From the NCBI RefSeq assembly GCF_030867095.1, contig NC_081837.1:16696501-16760500 (forward strand): 64,000 nt of DNA, in the 5' to 3' direction. Both the position numbers and the translations under genes were made by a program. The notes under the pieces were generated by a model. It was not told where the DNA came from. It ran no database searches and saw only the letters and a program-made list of their open reading frames with translations. Positions within the stretch are counted from its first letter, which is position 1. Each line of letters opens with the position of its first letter. This DNA is from Alligator mississippiensis. Taxonomy: Eukaryota > Chordata > Crocodylia > Alligatoridae. Positions 16,501 through 28,500 of this stretch are shown here, in pieces.

Positions 16501-19500
16501 CCTGGCTGCCTGCCATGTGGCCCTCGATGGCTTGCCAAAACTCAGTAAGTGGCCCTCCGCCCAAAATAATTGCCCACCCCTGAGCTACAGACTCAGGCTG
16601 TGAGGGGAGGAGCTAGGAGCTGGGCAGTGACAACAAGGAGATTCTCTGGCCCTGGCAGCTAAATGCTATGAAGGACAGAAATGGGGTGAATACAGGTGAC
16701 ACCCACCGTGCTGCCAAATTAGGCACCTTATTCCTTCATTCAACATGGTATTTGGCAGCATCTTTGGGGAGGCTAGGGGGGTAGGCAAGAGGTTTAACTC
16801 CCTAGCTGGGGAACAATTCTCCCCAAAGCTATCAGGACTCTAGAGCTACTTCGGCTCCACTCTGGTGTCCTTCCCCTCCCTGTGGAGCTGGAGCCTTGCA
16901 GTTCCCGAGAGCCCCCTTGCTTTGCCCTGTGTCCCAGACATATCCCTGGGTGTTCCCCACCCCACAATTTTGCTCAGGGCAACAAAGGAGGCAACACCAC
17001 CGGTTCCATGGTGGGAGCAAGTGCATAGTGGTCAAGAAGCAGAGGGTGTTCCCTGGAAACCATCTTGCTAAGAAGAAGGGTTGATTTTTAAATAGTAATC
17101 TAACAGGAGTTAAACACATAGTCGGATTTTCACCACCTTGCTTCTGCCCCACCTAGGGTACAGGTCACTGAAGTACATGGTTAAGTACCAGCCCCTGGCT
17201 TACAGTGGTGTAAACACTTCCCAAGCACAAGCTAAAAAAACAAACAGGACATTTCTATGACCATTGCAGCTCATTTGCTGGGAAGGCAGTACATCATAAT
17301 TGCAAATGATAGCAGCATAGGATCAGATTTCAACTTGCCTATATCAGTGGAGCTCTACTTAGGATCATAGGAAAGTATGGCTGGAAAGGGACCTCACAAG
17401 GCTATCTAGTTCAGTCCCTTGTTCAGGGCAGGATCATCCCCAACTAAACCATCCCAGCCAAAGTGTTTGTTTAACCTACTCTTGAAAATTCCCAGGAATG
17501 GAGATTTCACAACTTCCAATGGCTGACTATCCTCCTAGTCAGAAAGATCTCCCTATGTTTCGTCAACTTAAATTTCCTTCAGTTTGAGGCTATTGCTCCT
17601 AGTCCTGTCTTCTGTAGTTATAGAGAAGAAGATTATCTTCATCCTCTTGATAGACCACCCTTTAGGTATTTGAAGACTGTTATCACAGAATCATAGGAAA
17701 TTAGGGTTGGAAGGGACCTCAGGAGGTCATCTAGTTCAGCCCTCTGCTCAAAGCAGAACCATCTCCAACTAGATCACCCCAGCCAAGGCTTTGTCTAGCT
17801 GGGTCTTAAAAACTTCCAAGGAAGGAGATTGCACAGGCCCTCTGCGTAACCTGTTCCAGCGCTTTACTACCCTCCTGTGAGAAAGTTTTTCCTAAAATCT
17901 AACCTAAGCTTCCTTTGCTGCAAATTGAAGCCATTACTCCTTGCTCTGTCATCTGCCACAACTGGGAACAGTCTAGCTCCTTCAGTGGTGACTGGTGCCC
18001 CCCCGAGTCTGGGGTGGGGGGCACATTTTGTGGGCAGGCCCAGTCCAAATGCCCCATATCCACTGTTGTGCCATGGCTTAGTGCACCCCCACAATACACT
18101 GCAGGCTCATGCAGCAAAAAAACTGCCCTGACCTAAGCAGTGCCAAGTCGGGGGCCAATCTCCCGGGGGGGGGGGGAGGGGGGGGGCATATGCCCTCCCT
18201 ACCAGTCACCTGTGAACTCCATCCTCTTTGGAACCATCCTTCAGGTAGTTGAAGGCTGCTATTAAATCCCCCGTCCGTCTTCTATTCTGCACACTAAATA
18301 AGCCCAGTTCCCTCAGGCTCTCCTCAGAAATCATGTGCCCCAGCCCCCTAACCATTTTGGTTGCCCTCTGCTGACTCTGCAATTTGTCCACATCCTTTCT
18401 GTAGGAGGGGGCAAAACTAGATACAGTACTCCAGATGTGGCCTCCCCAGTGGCAAACAGAGGGAAAGAATAATCACTTCCCTTGATCTGCTGGCAACACT
18501 CCTAGTAATGCAGCCCAGTATGCTGTTAAGCTTCTTCACAACAAGGGCACACTGTTGGCTCATATTCACCTTACTGTCCATGGCAACCCCCAGCTCCTTT
18601 TCTGTAGAGCTGCTGCTTAGCTGGTTGGTCCTCAGGCTGCACCGCTGCATGGGATTGTTCCATCCTAAGTGCAGAATTTGGCACTTCTCCTTAATGAACC
18701 CCTTTATCAAATTCCCTCCTCCCCAATCTTCTCTTCTCCAGACTAAATAATGCTCAACTTAAGGGATAAGAGTTGGGTCTAACTTCTGTTCCAAGGAACT
18801 GTCTCACATTTTAGGCATGGCTTGTCCAGTACACAGGAATCCTGGGGGTCTTTTTGCATTCTTCCCTAATTTGGGGGAAAATTCTGTTATGTTTGTTTGG
18901 ATTCCCACACTCACCTCATCAGCAGGGGCATCTTTCAGCTCTTCCAAGTACTTCCTCACCACTAGTTCAGGCTCAGTTGATGCTGCTGAACAAGGGGGAA
19001 AAGAAATAACAGACCAAAGGAAAAATGAGAAACCCAAGAGGTACAACATGAGCAAAAGTAGGAGGAAGAACAGCAATGACAGGCCAGGCTGCTAAGGAGA
19101 AAGGTTAAAGGTTAGAGATAGAGCAAGTTAATCCAGCAAGGACTTTTCTGATTGGTCAGCATTAGACTAGCAAATGGTTAGAAGCTATATTTACATAAAA
19201 ATCATGGGGTTATAAAGCTATAAGAGACCAGTGATCATCTAATCTGGCTTCTTGTCTAACACTGGCCAGAGAATTTTACCCAAGAAATGCCAGTTAGAGA
19301 ATTTAGAAGAATGTTTTAGAAGCTATTATGAGTGGGACTGCTAGAGAAGAAGGGATGGAGAGGTCTACTTTTGAAAGCAAAGAACATCCGCTATCCCCTT
19401 AAAAGTCAGTGAGAACAGCAAATGCTCAGCTCCCTGAATGCAGGCCTCAAGATCCTTTCTAGGCTTCTTATACTTTGCTGAACCATGTCCTTCCCACACA

Positions 19501-22500
19501 CTATAAACACAAAGTGAATCAGATCAAAACCTGGCAATCTTCGTAGCTTTGCTGTCCAGCAAGCTAATGGCCTCTGAACCAGACTCCAGGATCCTGTACT
19601 CCTTAACAGGGTGAAAACATCATATCATAAAAGTAGGCCCCTGAACAGCCTAGTTAATACACGTCTAATGAGAAAACCATGATATTTATGCAACAAAGCT
19701 CTTGTACCAGAGAAGGCCCAAGTGAAGACACACAAAGGGTTTGGAGCATTTAATCACACCCAGCAGCAATTTTCTCCTTGGTATAAGGAGTAACCAAACA
19801 GTGCAATTAGGTCTTGCCTTTACTGAAGGATATAGGGAAATGTTCTGACCTCTCAGCAGGGAAGAAGGGCTTTCTTGATCTTTCTCAGCAGTGTCCAGTA
19901 CATCACATCCAGCACAACCCCCAGGGTTTACAAAACACACAAGCTGCAGTCATCTTTCTAAGAGCCCACTTTACAACATGGGAAACTAATCCATGCATTC
20001 TCCCAGGCTCCTCAGCTCAGAAAGGAATATAGACTCTAAGCATCTCAAGGTTTTTCCCCTACAACAACAGACCCTGCTTCTGTTCAGAAAGAAGGCCCCT
20101 GCATCTGAGCACATGGAGCAGTTTCAGCAAAAATGCCACACTGTACCAAGATAGCAGTGCCCTGCATTATGCAGATATGGATCCATGAGGAACTTAACTC
20201 TTATTACACAGTTGATGTAGGACACTTAGTAGCCATCACAGAGCAGCTTCTCCTCCCTTCAGCATGGGCTCCAGGGCCTGCCACTCCTAACCCGTAGGGC
20301 TATCATGGGCTTTTATCAGGCTCCTTTTTATGGAGGAAAAGCTCTAAGTAGTTTCTCTTCCCCAACCTGTAATAGGGGGAGGAGGAGGAAGAATCCCTAG
20401 TCCAGAGGCATCTCTTATTCAGTTCACATATTGGAAGAGAAGACCTCCTGCTCCCACCTCCTCAAATTCTTCTACAACAGACTCGCACACAACAGCTTAA
20501 GGCAGAGTTTTGTGGAACATTATCTGGGCCCTTGGCTTTGCCAGCATCACACGAGTAGTGGACTGCTGCTCCAGTGGACAGCATCACCCTGAGAACTCAA
20601 GGCATCACTGAAAAAAAAATGAGGGTCCACTGAGGAATTCCCTTGCCTCCCGGGGGGGTTAAGCTGGGACTCCCTCCTGGCAGAACAGAGGTTCCCAGGA
20701 AGACCCAGGCAGAGTCATGAGTCTACGGTGAACTGTGCTAGTCAGCAAAGTCCCTTGGCTATTTCCATGGGATGTCCCTCACATAGACTTGGAGGGGACA
20801 GGAGCTCCTTACCAGCAGCTGGGTCCATCACAGTCGCCATCAGGCTCTTCCACCAGCCTGTAAAGGGAAATATTTGCACAAGCGACGTTAAGACACCACC
20901 TAGCGGGAGGCAAAAGAAAGACCAGTCACTCTGCTAGCATTGAGTGCTCCAGCCGCTCCCTCCCAGGCAGAGGGAGGTTGGAGGGGAAGAGGAGGACCAT
21001 GACAAATGTCATTACTAAAAAGTAATTCCTCCTTGTCCGTTCTCCTCTTCCTCTGTCCAGCCAGCAGAGCAGGTGGGGCTTACAATAGAGGAGCAGCTTC
21101 TGAGCCAAGGCCTCACTCAACGGCAGCTCACCAGGAGTAACCAATGTGGGGAAGGGCAACCATTCACCTAACAAGCATCAGTGGTCAGTACCTCATGGCC
21201 TGGCCACCCAGGAGGAAGCTGTTCTCTTTGCACATCCCTAGAAGGGCAGACTGCTCTGGGGATGACTCTGAGGCCCTGTGGGTGCTACATTCATGGATTC
21301 CCAATATCTCCAGGTCAAATGTACTCAACTTACAGTAGGGAAAACAAAAGTAAGAATTTTCTGACCCCCATAAGCTTACTCGGGGCACTGAGATCAAACA
21401 GATGATCTGGATGCTTCTTGCATCACCATCAGGAGCCATTAGTTAGTTAGAACTGAAGACACATGTGTGCTACCCCTTGGTCCTCCAGTTAGCTCTACAC
21501 ATTAGTGCTATGACAGGCTCCAGATGCAGGTTTCTAAGCTCAGGAAGGGACAATTGTTCTCTGAGAATGATCTAGCTGATGATAGACAAGCCATACTAAA
21601 TCCAGCTTTCTCCCCTAGAGCTGTTCAGCCCTAAAGTATTAGTAGAAATGAATAAACACCCGCTACACCTTATTTCAGTCACTGAAAAGTTATGGCTATG
21701 CTTGTGCACAGGGACAAGGGATAGGAGAAGAGGCTACCATTTCTTGCAGTCACTTCTCAGAGTAGACATGAGTTTTAAGTGGTAGAAGGGTAGGATCACC
21801 CAGTTTTATATAAGTGACATTCCTTGATTATCATTAAACAAAAGTTTGAGCTTCTCAGGTCCCTTCCTTAGTTTCTATACCAGAAGTAAAGTGCCTCTTC
21901 ATTTCCTGGGGAGCAGGCTGTGTCATATATAATAATAGGGGACCTCACAGAGAGTTGCCTATTCAGGAAGTAGTTAAGTGCAAGGCAGCAAAGTCAAAGT
22001 GTGAGTGAAGTTATAGATTAATTTATGGTTTCATGTTAACTTATTGGGCTAAGTCAGAGAAGCTACATTAGGTGGCAAACCATCTGGGTGAGACAAGACC
22101 AATAAGTAAAGGCTGCAGTTCTTCTGCCTTCCTGGATTATAGCAGAGTAAATAAAAACAGAGCAAACAGCTAAATTCCCACTGCTGTCACAGGAACCAAG
22201 TTCTAGCCCAGAACACGTTGCTAGAAGGAAACCCACCTCAGCAACACAAGAGAAGAACCCGCTTGCAATCCATTCAGTGGCATTACCTTAGTAACGTTTG
22301 GGTACAAAGAGAGCTGCCCTCTAATGATCTGGAAAAGAGATCAGTAGGTTTTAAGGCAAAAAGGACTGTGACAGGACTGAACACCTGGAGAACATGGGCT
22401 CTGGAGTCTCACCTAGTAAAAGCTGGCTTAAGACCATAAGAGCAAGAGGGAATAGGGCTAAGCTACAGATAGCAGCTCTAAAGCTCACATTTCTAAGAAG

Positions 22501-25500
22501 CTGCTATGCCCCCATGCCACAAAACCACACAAAGCTCTGAAACAACCACCACAGCTTTGGAGCTAGCACCTGAGAGGTGAGGCTTGAGAAGCCACAACCG
22601 CATACCTCACTGATACTAGAACCAACCTTCTAGGCAAGCCCTACCTGAGATGGTATCACAAACCTAAGAATGGGGGGAAAAACTTCAGAGTTTTCTTATG
22701 CACAAACAGCCAAAAGTTTCCACAGACCTATGGCTAAGCAGAAGTCTTAATGAAAGAAGCCTCTGCTGCTGCTGTCATACAGCTGGAAGTGATTGCTTCC
22801 CTTTCAGGGCACTGTTAAGAGAAAATGTGCAGGGAAAAGAATTCACCTGTGGGAAGAATCCAGCATTATCCCTAATTGGAGAAGGGCTGCACAAGAGTCA
22901 TGGCAGCTGACAGGGATAGGAAGGAGTTACTTGGTGGGGATGGCTGGATTAGAAGAGTGTGTTTGTGGGAACATGGGAACAAATAGGCTTGTCATAGAGG
23001 GGGGACAACAGCAGGTATCTGCTTAAACCCTGCTGTTCTTGTAGAGCTGGAAGGGAGCACCTGGATCAGTAAGCCATTCTTTTGTAGCTACAGGCAAAAC
23101 GAATCAAAGGGGGCAAGAGTGCTCAAAAGCCCCCATGGCTCACCAAAGGCATTCAGGAATGTCTGAAAGCTAAAAAGGAGGTGTACACCTGGTGGAAGGG
23201 AGGGGCCATCACCAAGGAGGATTATACCTTTGTTGCTCAAGACTGTAGCAGGACTGTTAGGAAGGCTAAGGCAGAGACAGAACAAGGACTAGCAACCAGG
23301 ATCAAAGATAACAAGAAGTCCTCTTTTAAATATATAGGAAGTAAAAAAAAAAGGCACTGGGTAATGTGGGGCCCCTGCAGGAAACGCTTGACATCCTGGT
23401 GGTTGCACTAGATGATAAAGCTGACCTCTTTAACAAATTCTTTGCCTCCATATTTCTGAGCAGAGACCGGGACATCCCCCTCACCGGGATCCCGGAGAGG
23501 CACAGTCAGGCCCAGGGTCAGTGAAGACCTAGTCAGGGAACTTCTGGTGGGGCTGGATGTGTTTAAATCAGCAGGTACAGATGTTCTCCACCCCAGGGTG
23601 CTGAGGGAATTGGCAGAGGTCATTGCAGGACCTCTGGCACAGCTTTACAAGCACTCATGGTGCTCTGGCCAGGTGCCAGAGGAATGGAAAAGGGCCAATG
23701 TGGTCCCCATTTTTAAAAAAGGGAGGAAGGAGGACCCAGGAAAATACAGGCCCGTTAGTCTTACCTTGGTCCTGGGGAAGCTCTTTGAGAAAATTATCCA
23801 GGAGCACATCTGGGAAGGACCAGCAAGGGGGAGGTTGCTCAAGGGCAACCAGCATAGGTTCATTAAGGGCAGGTCCTGTCAGACCAACCTGGGTGCCTTC
23901 TACGACCAGGTCACAAAATCCTTAGATGCAGGTGTCGAGGTGGATGTAGTCTTTCTGGATTTTAGGTAGGTCTTTGACACTGTCTCTCACCCCATTTTCA
24001 TTAAAAAGTTAGATGACTGTGGCATTGATGCCTGCACGGTCAGATGGGTCGCAAATTGGCAGAGGGCTGCACCCAGAGAGTGGTTGTGGACAGGTCATTT
24101 TCGACCTGGAGGGATGTGGGCAGTGGGGTCCCCCAAGGCTCAGTCATCGGGCCCACACTGTTCAACATCTTCATCAGCAACTTGGACAAGGGGGTGAAAA
24201 ACACCTTGTTCAAATTCACAGATGACATTAAGATGTGAGGAGAGGTGGGCACACTAGAAGGGAGGGACAGGCTAGATCTGGACAGGTTACAGGGCTGGAC
24301 AGATGAGAATAGGATGGGTTTCAATATTGACACATGCAAGGTGTTGCATCTGGGAAGGAAGAACCAGCAGCATACCTACAGGCTGGGGACCCCCCTTCTA
24401 GACAGCACAGAGGCAGAAAAGGATCTTAGAGTCATTATTGATTGCCAGATGAACATGGGCCGCCAATGTGAGGACACAGTAAGGCTAGGCACACCTTGTC
24501 ATGAATCCACAGATGCATCATGAGCAGGTCCAAGGAGGTGATCCTCCCCCTCTATGCAACATTGGTCAGGTTGCAGCCAGAGTACTGCGTCCAGTTCTGG
24601 GTGCCGCACTTCAGGAGGGATGTGGCCAGCATCGAGAGGATCCAGAGGAGGGCCACCCACATGGTCAGGGGGCAGGCCCTATGAAGGGAGGCTACAGGAC
24701 CTGAACCTGTTCAGCCTCCACAGGAGAAGGCTGAGAGGGGAACCAACTTCCAAGGGAAGTGGTGCTCACTCCTACCCTGGGGGTCTTCAAAAGGAGGCTA
24801 GATAATCACCTAGGCCGGGTCGTTTGAACCCAGTGTTCTTTCCTGCCCATGGCAGGGGGTCGGACTTGATGATCTGCTCAGGTCCCTTCCGACTCTACCA
24901 ACTATGAAACTATGAAAACTTGTCGCAGTGTTAGATTCAGAAGAACCCACAAGGATATTTGCTTTGCCTTTCCCTCCCCCTCACTTAGCACAAGGCATCC
25001 TTGACACCCTATGGCAAGTTTAAGACTTTTGCCATGTGCCTCCTAAACCAGAGCATGCTGCAGGAAAAAGGACAGAGAAATCAAGAGACCTGACAGTACC
25101 TTCTCATCTGATTTCTGTGCTCAACCTGGTTGAGCAGGGGTCTAGTTCGTGGCTCCCATGGAGGCCAGTGGGGGTGCAGGGAGAGGTGTCCCTCTCTGAT
25201 TTAGCTGAGCAATTATAATCTTCATACAGCTCCTAAAGATGTTGATTCAATAGGGGAGGGAGGCAAGCTGGTGACAGCCGCTCCCAGCCTCATAGCACGC
25301 AAGCTGCCAAATATGCATTCTGCAATTAAGCCAACAGAGAAATCCTTAAGGTGCTGCCGTGGGCTCAGAACACTTCACTTCTATTCTCAACTCTGCCCCC
25401 AACTCATATGTGTGACCTCAGGCAAGTTACAAAGTGTCCCTGTGCTTCTGTAAAATAGGAAAAGCAACTCTTCCTTCCTCAACAGAGACTAAAAGGACCC

Positions 25501-28500
25501 TCCAGGCATTAAGAATTGTTGTCTGGACAGTCTTGTGCTGGAATCCACAAATGGCTGTAGTCAATGAGGTGCAGAGCTATGGCAGATTCCTGGAAGGAGG
25601 TATGAAAAGAGAGATGAAACCTGTGGGGTGATCCTTCTCCCTCCATCACCCCGCTAGGCCCTAGACCCAGACTGGAAGAGATGCTGAGGGGATGGTCAGA
25701 GATGGGACTCTGGCATTACCCCCAACAGGAGTGCAGCTGCTTGAGAAAAGACTGCATGACCTTCGGCTCTTCTTTGGGCCCTGAGGCCCCATCCCTTGAC
25801 TGTACAGTATCTACAGCCTCCACTGCAGTGGCTGCTGATTCAGGCCACTACATATGCCATTCCAGGGAACTTACTGCATGAAGGATGGAGACCACTTTGT
25901 ACTAGCCAAGGTGAAGGGGATTTCATAGCATCTATGCCGTTAGCCTTCCAGGTCCCAGGTCAAACTGCACAGCACAGGCCCTAAGCATAGAGTTATTATT
26001 CCTAGAGCTTCCTCAGCAGTTTTGGGAGGGGCCTGCATTTTAGCCCTGAGACATGAGGTACCTTCATAGCACACTGCTCGACACTGCACTGGGCTGGGAG
26101 CAGCAAGATGACTTCTTGGGCCATTGCCATACACATTTCATTGTACATCAGTGTGTCTATGTCTGTATGCACAAGTCTCCACTCCCAAAGTGCCCTTGGC
26201 TACGTGTTCCTTTCAACCCAGAGAAGGACTTCATACTTTGTACTTGTGAAGATGCTGAAATCTATGAATCTCCTTTACTTTTCTCTTTCCCACAAGACCC
26301 AAGTAGGGTGTGACAGGGGCCTTTGTAACAATTGGTGTTGTGATTTTAGAGCCCTCTATAAATGCTCCTCCATGACTGGGCCTCAGAAGTCCTCAGTGGA
26401 AGGGAGGAGCTATCACCAAGGAGGAGTACTCCTCCTCGGTCCGTGAGTGTAGGAGGGCTATTAGGAAGGCCAGGGCAGAGAGGGAACTCAGGCTAGCATC
26501 CAGGATTAAGGACAACAAAAAGTCCTTTTTCAAGTACATTGGGAGCAAGAAGAGGGCACTAGACAATGTAGGGCCCCTGCAGGACTTAAATGGTAACCTT
26601 GTGGCTACACCAGACGAGAAAGCTAATATTTTTAACAGTTTCTTTGCCTCTGTTTTCTTGAACAGGGATCGGGACCTCCCTCCTGCCAGAGGTAGGGACA
26701 ATCTTGGGGAGCCTAGCAGCCTCTATCAGGCTTGGGTCAGCGCAGATGTAGTTAGGGATCTTCTGGAAGGGCTGGACATTTTTAAATCTGCAGGTCCAGA
26801 TGCCCTCCACCCAAGGGTGTTGAGGGCAGGGGTCCAGTATTGGGCACCGCACTTTAAAAAAGATGTGGCCAGCCTGGATAGAGTTCAGAGGAGGGCCACC
26901 TGTTTGGTGAGAAAGCAGCAGGACAGGCCCTATAAGGAGAGACTGATGGACCTGAACCTGTTCAGCCTTGACAAGAGGAGGCTGAGGGGGGATCTGGTGG
27001 CTGCCTACAAACTCATCAGGGGAGATCATCAGCAAATAGGAAGAACCCTATTCTCCCCTGCACCACCTGGGGTGATGAGGAACAATGGTAATAAGCTGAT
27101 GGAGAATAGGTTTAGGTTAGAGATCAGGAGGAAATATTTTACAGTTAGGGTGGCCAGAATCTGGAACCAACTTCCCAGGGAAGTGGTCCTCACCCCTACC
27201 TTGGGCAAATTCAAAAAGAGGTTAGATGATCACCTGTCTGGGGTCTTGTGAACCCAGCATTCATTCCTGCCTGTGGTAGGGGGTCAGGCTAGATTATCTA
27301 TTCAGGTCCCTCCTGCCCCTAGCTACTATGAAACTATGAAGTCCTGAGAAGTCCTAGATAATAGGCAAAAGGTTGCAGGTTACCCGATGCCTTTAGACAT
27401 GGGTTCTACCACCTCTCACTGACAAACCTATCATGGTTAAAACAAGCTCTCCACGGGACTGGTGGACTGGGAAGGTGAGGGCATTCTGCTCAGTCAGGCT
27501 GCTAGAGATCCCCTTACACACCCAGCCTGGGCAAGTGGATCTCCAGGGAAGTTATGGATGTGAAACTGCGCAAGCAGGAAAATGCACCCAGTGGTAGAGA
27601 CATTGTCATATCTCAGGCAGGAGAAAAATCTCAGCCTTCGCCCACAGCTACTTAGGGGCAAGGCCAGGGGCCTCATCATTCTTTGGTTTTGCTAAGCAGT
27701 GGTAAGGATGACCCAGCTTGAGTTCAGGAGTGTTTCCAAGCAACTTAACACTTCTATATTCAGGAAAAGGAAGCTGTACAAGGTATAGGCTGCCAGAGGT
27801 GCACAAGACCCAGAGCAGACATAAATATCAGCAAAGAGGCATGACGTTAACAGTCCTCTCTGCTATTACACATGGAGAAGAGCAAAGGATGCCACGGTCT
27901 TGAAGTGAGGGAGAGGAATCCTGACAACTCCTACCCAGCACTTCTCATGGCAGAATGTTCTCCAGGATGTGGGGGTGTTCCTAAATGGCCACTGCCGTGG
28001 TAGACCAACAGCAGGGGAAGGCTGAAGGCTGGAGTAGGGTTAGGTGTGTGCATGCTGGGAGGGCAGGCTGTTTTGTGCATAGGTGGCAGCTGGAACTATC
28101 CCAGCAGCCTTTGCAGGGCTGTGTTCACTGTATAACCTTAGACAACCCATTGAGGTCACTATGAAGAGGGTCCACCTTTCCTGCACTTAACACTGCTCTG
28201 CTAGTTCTGTACAAGCCTGGAGGCAGGCAGACTTCCCATGCATTCGTAAAGTGTCTTGGAAAATCTGGATGAAGAACACTGTATGAGCCCCAGGCAGCAG
28301 TGCTAGCTGCTTGTCATGCCTCATCACCACCCACTTCCCCAACAGCCTCACCAACATGGATGAGGAAGTTGCTATAGTCATGTCAATCACAGGCCTGAGG
28401 CTGTGGCTGGGATCCTGAGGACTGCATGCCAATACTCCTCCCTGCAGCATTTCTTTCTGGGCTGATGCTTTTTAAGATCTTTTTTTCTCCCTTTCCTTTG

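Larger units (their letters stand above)
15200..18914 (-). other. DTX2: DTX2 intron upstream of RING exon 1
   Basis: A 3.7-kb phase-0 intron. The part 15200-16264 shows nothing recognisable. 16265-17237 holds a hAT MITE and an inverted copy of its interior. 17361-18740 holds two CR1 3' fragments, one interrupted by another hAT MITE. Confidence 0.7.

Noticed and set aside
23041-23089. GAGCTGGAAGGGAGCACCTG as a separate CR1 3' end
   Set aside because: Only a short match next to the degraded plus-strand CR1, too little to call an element.
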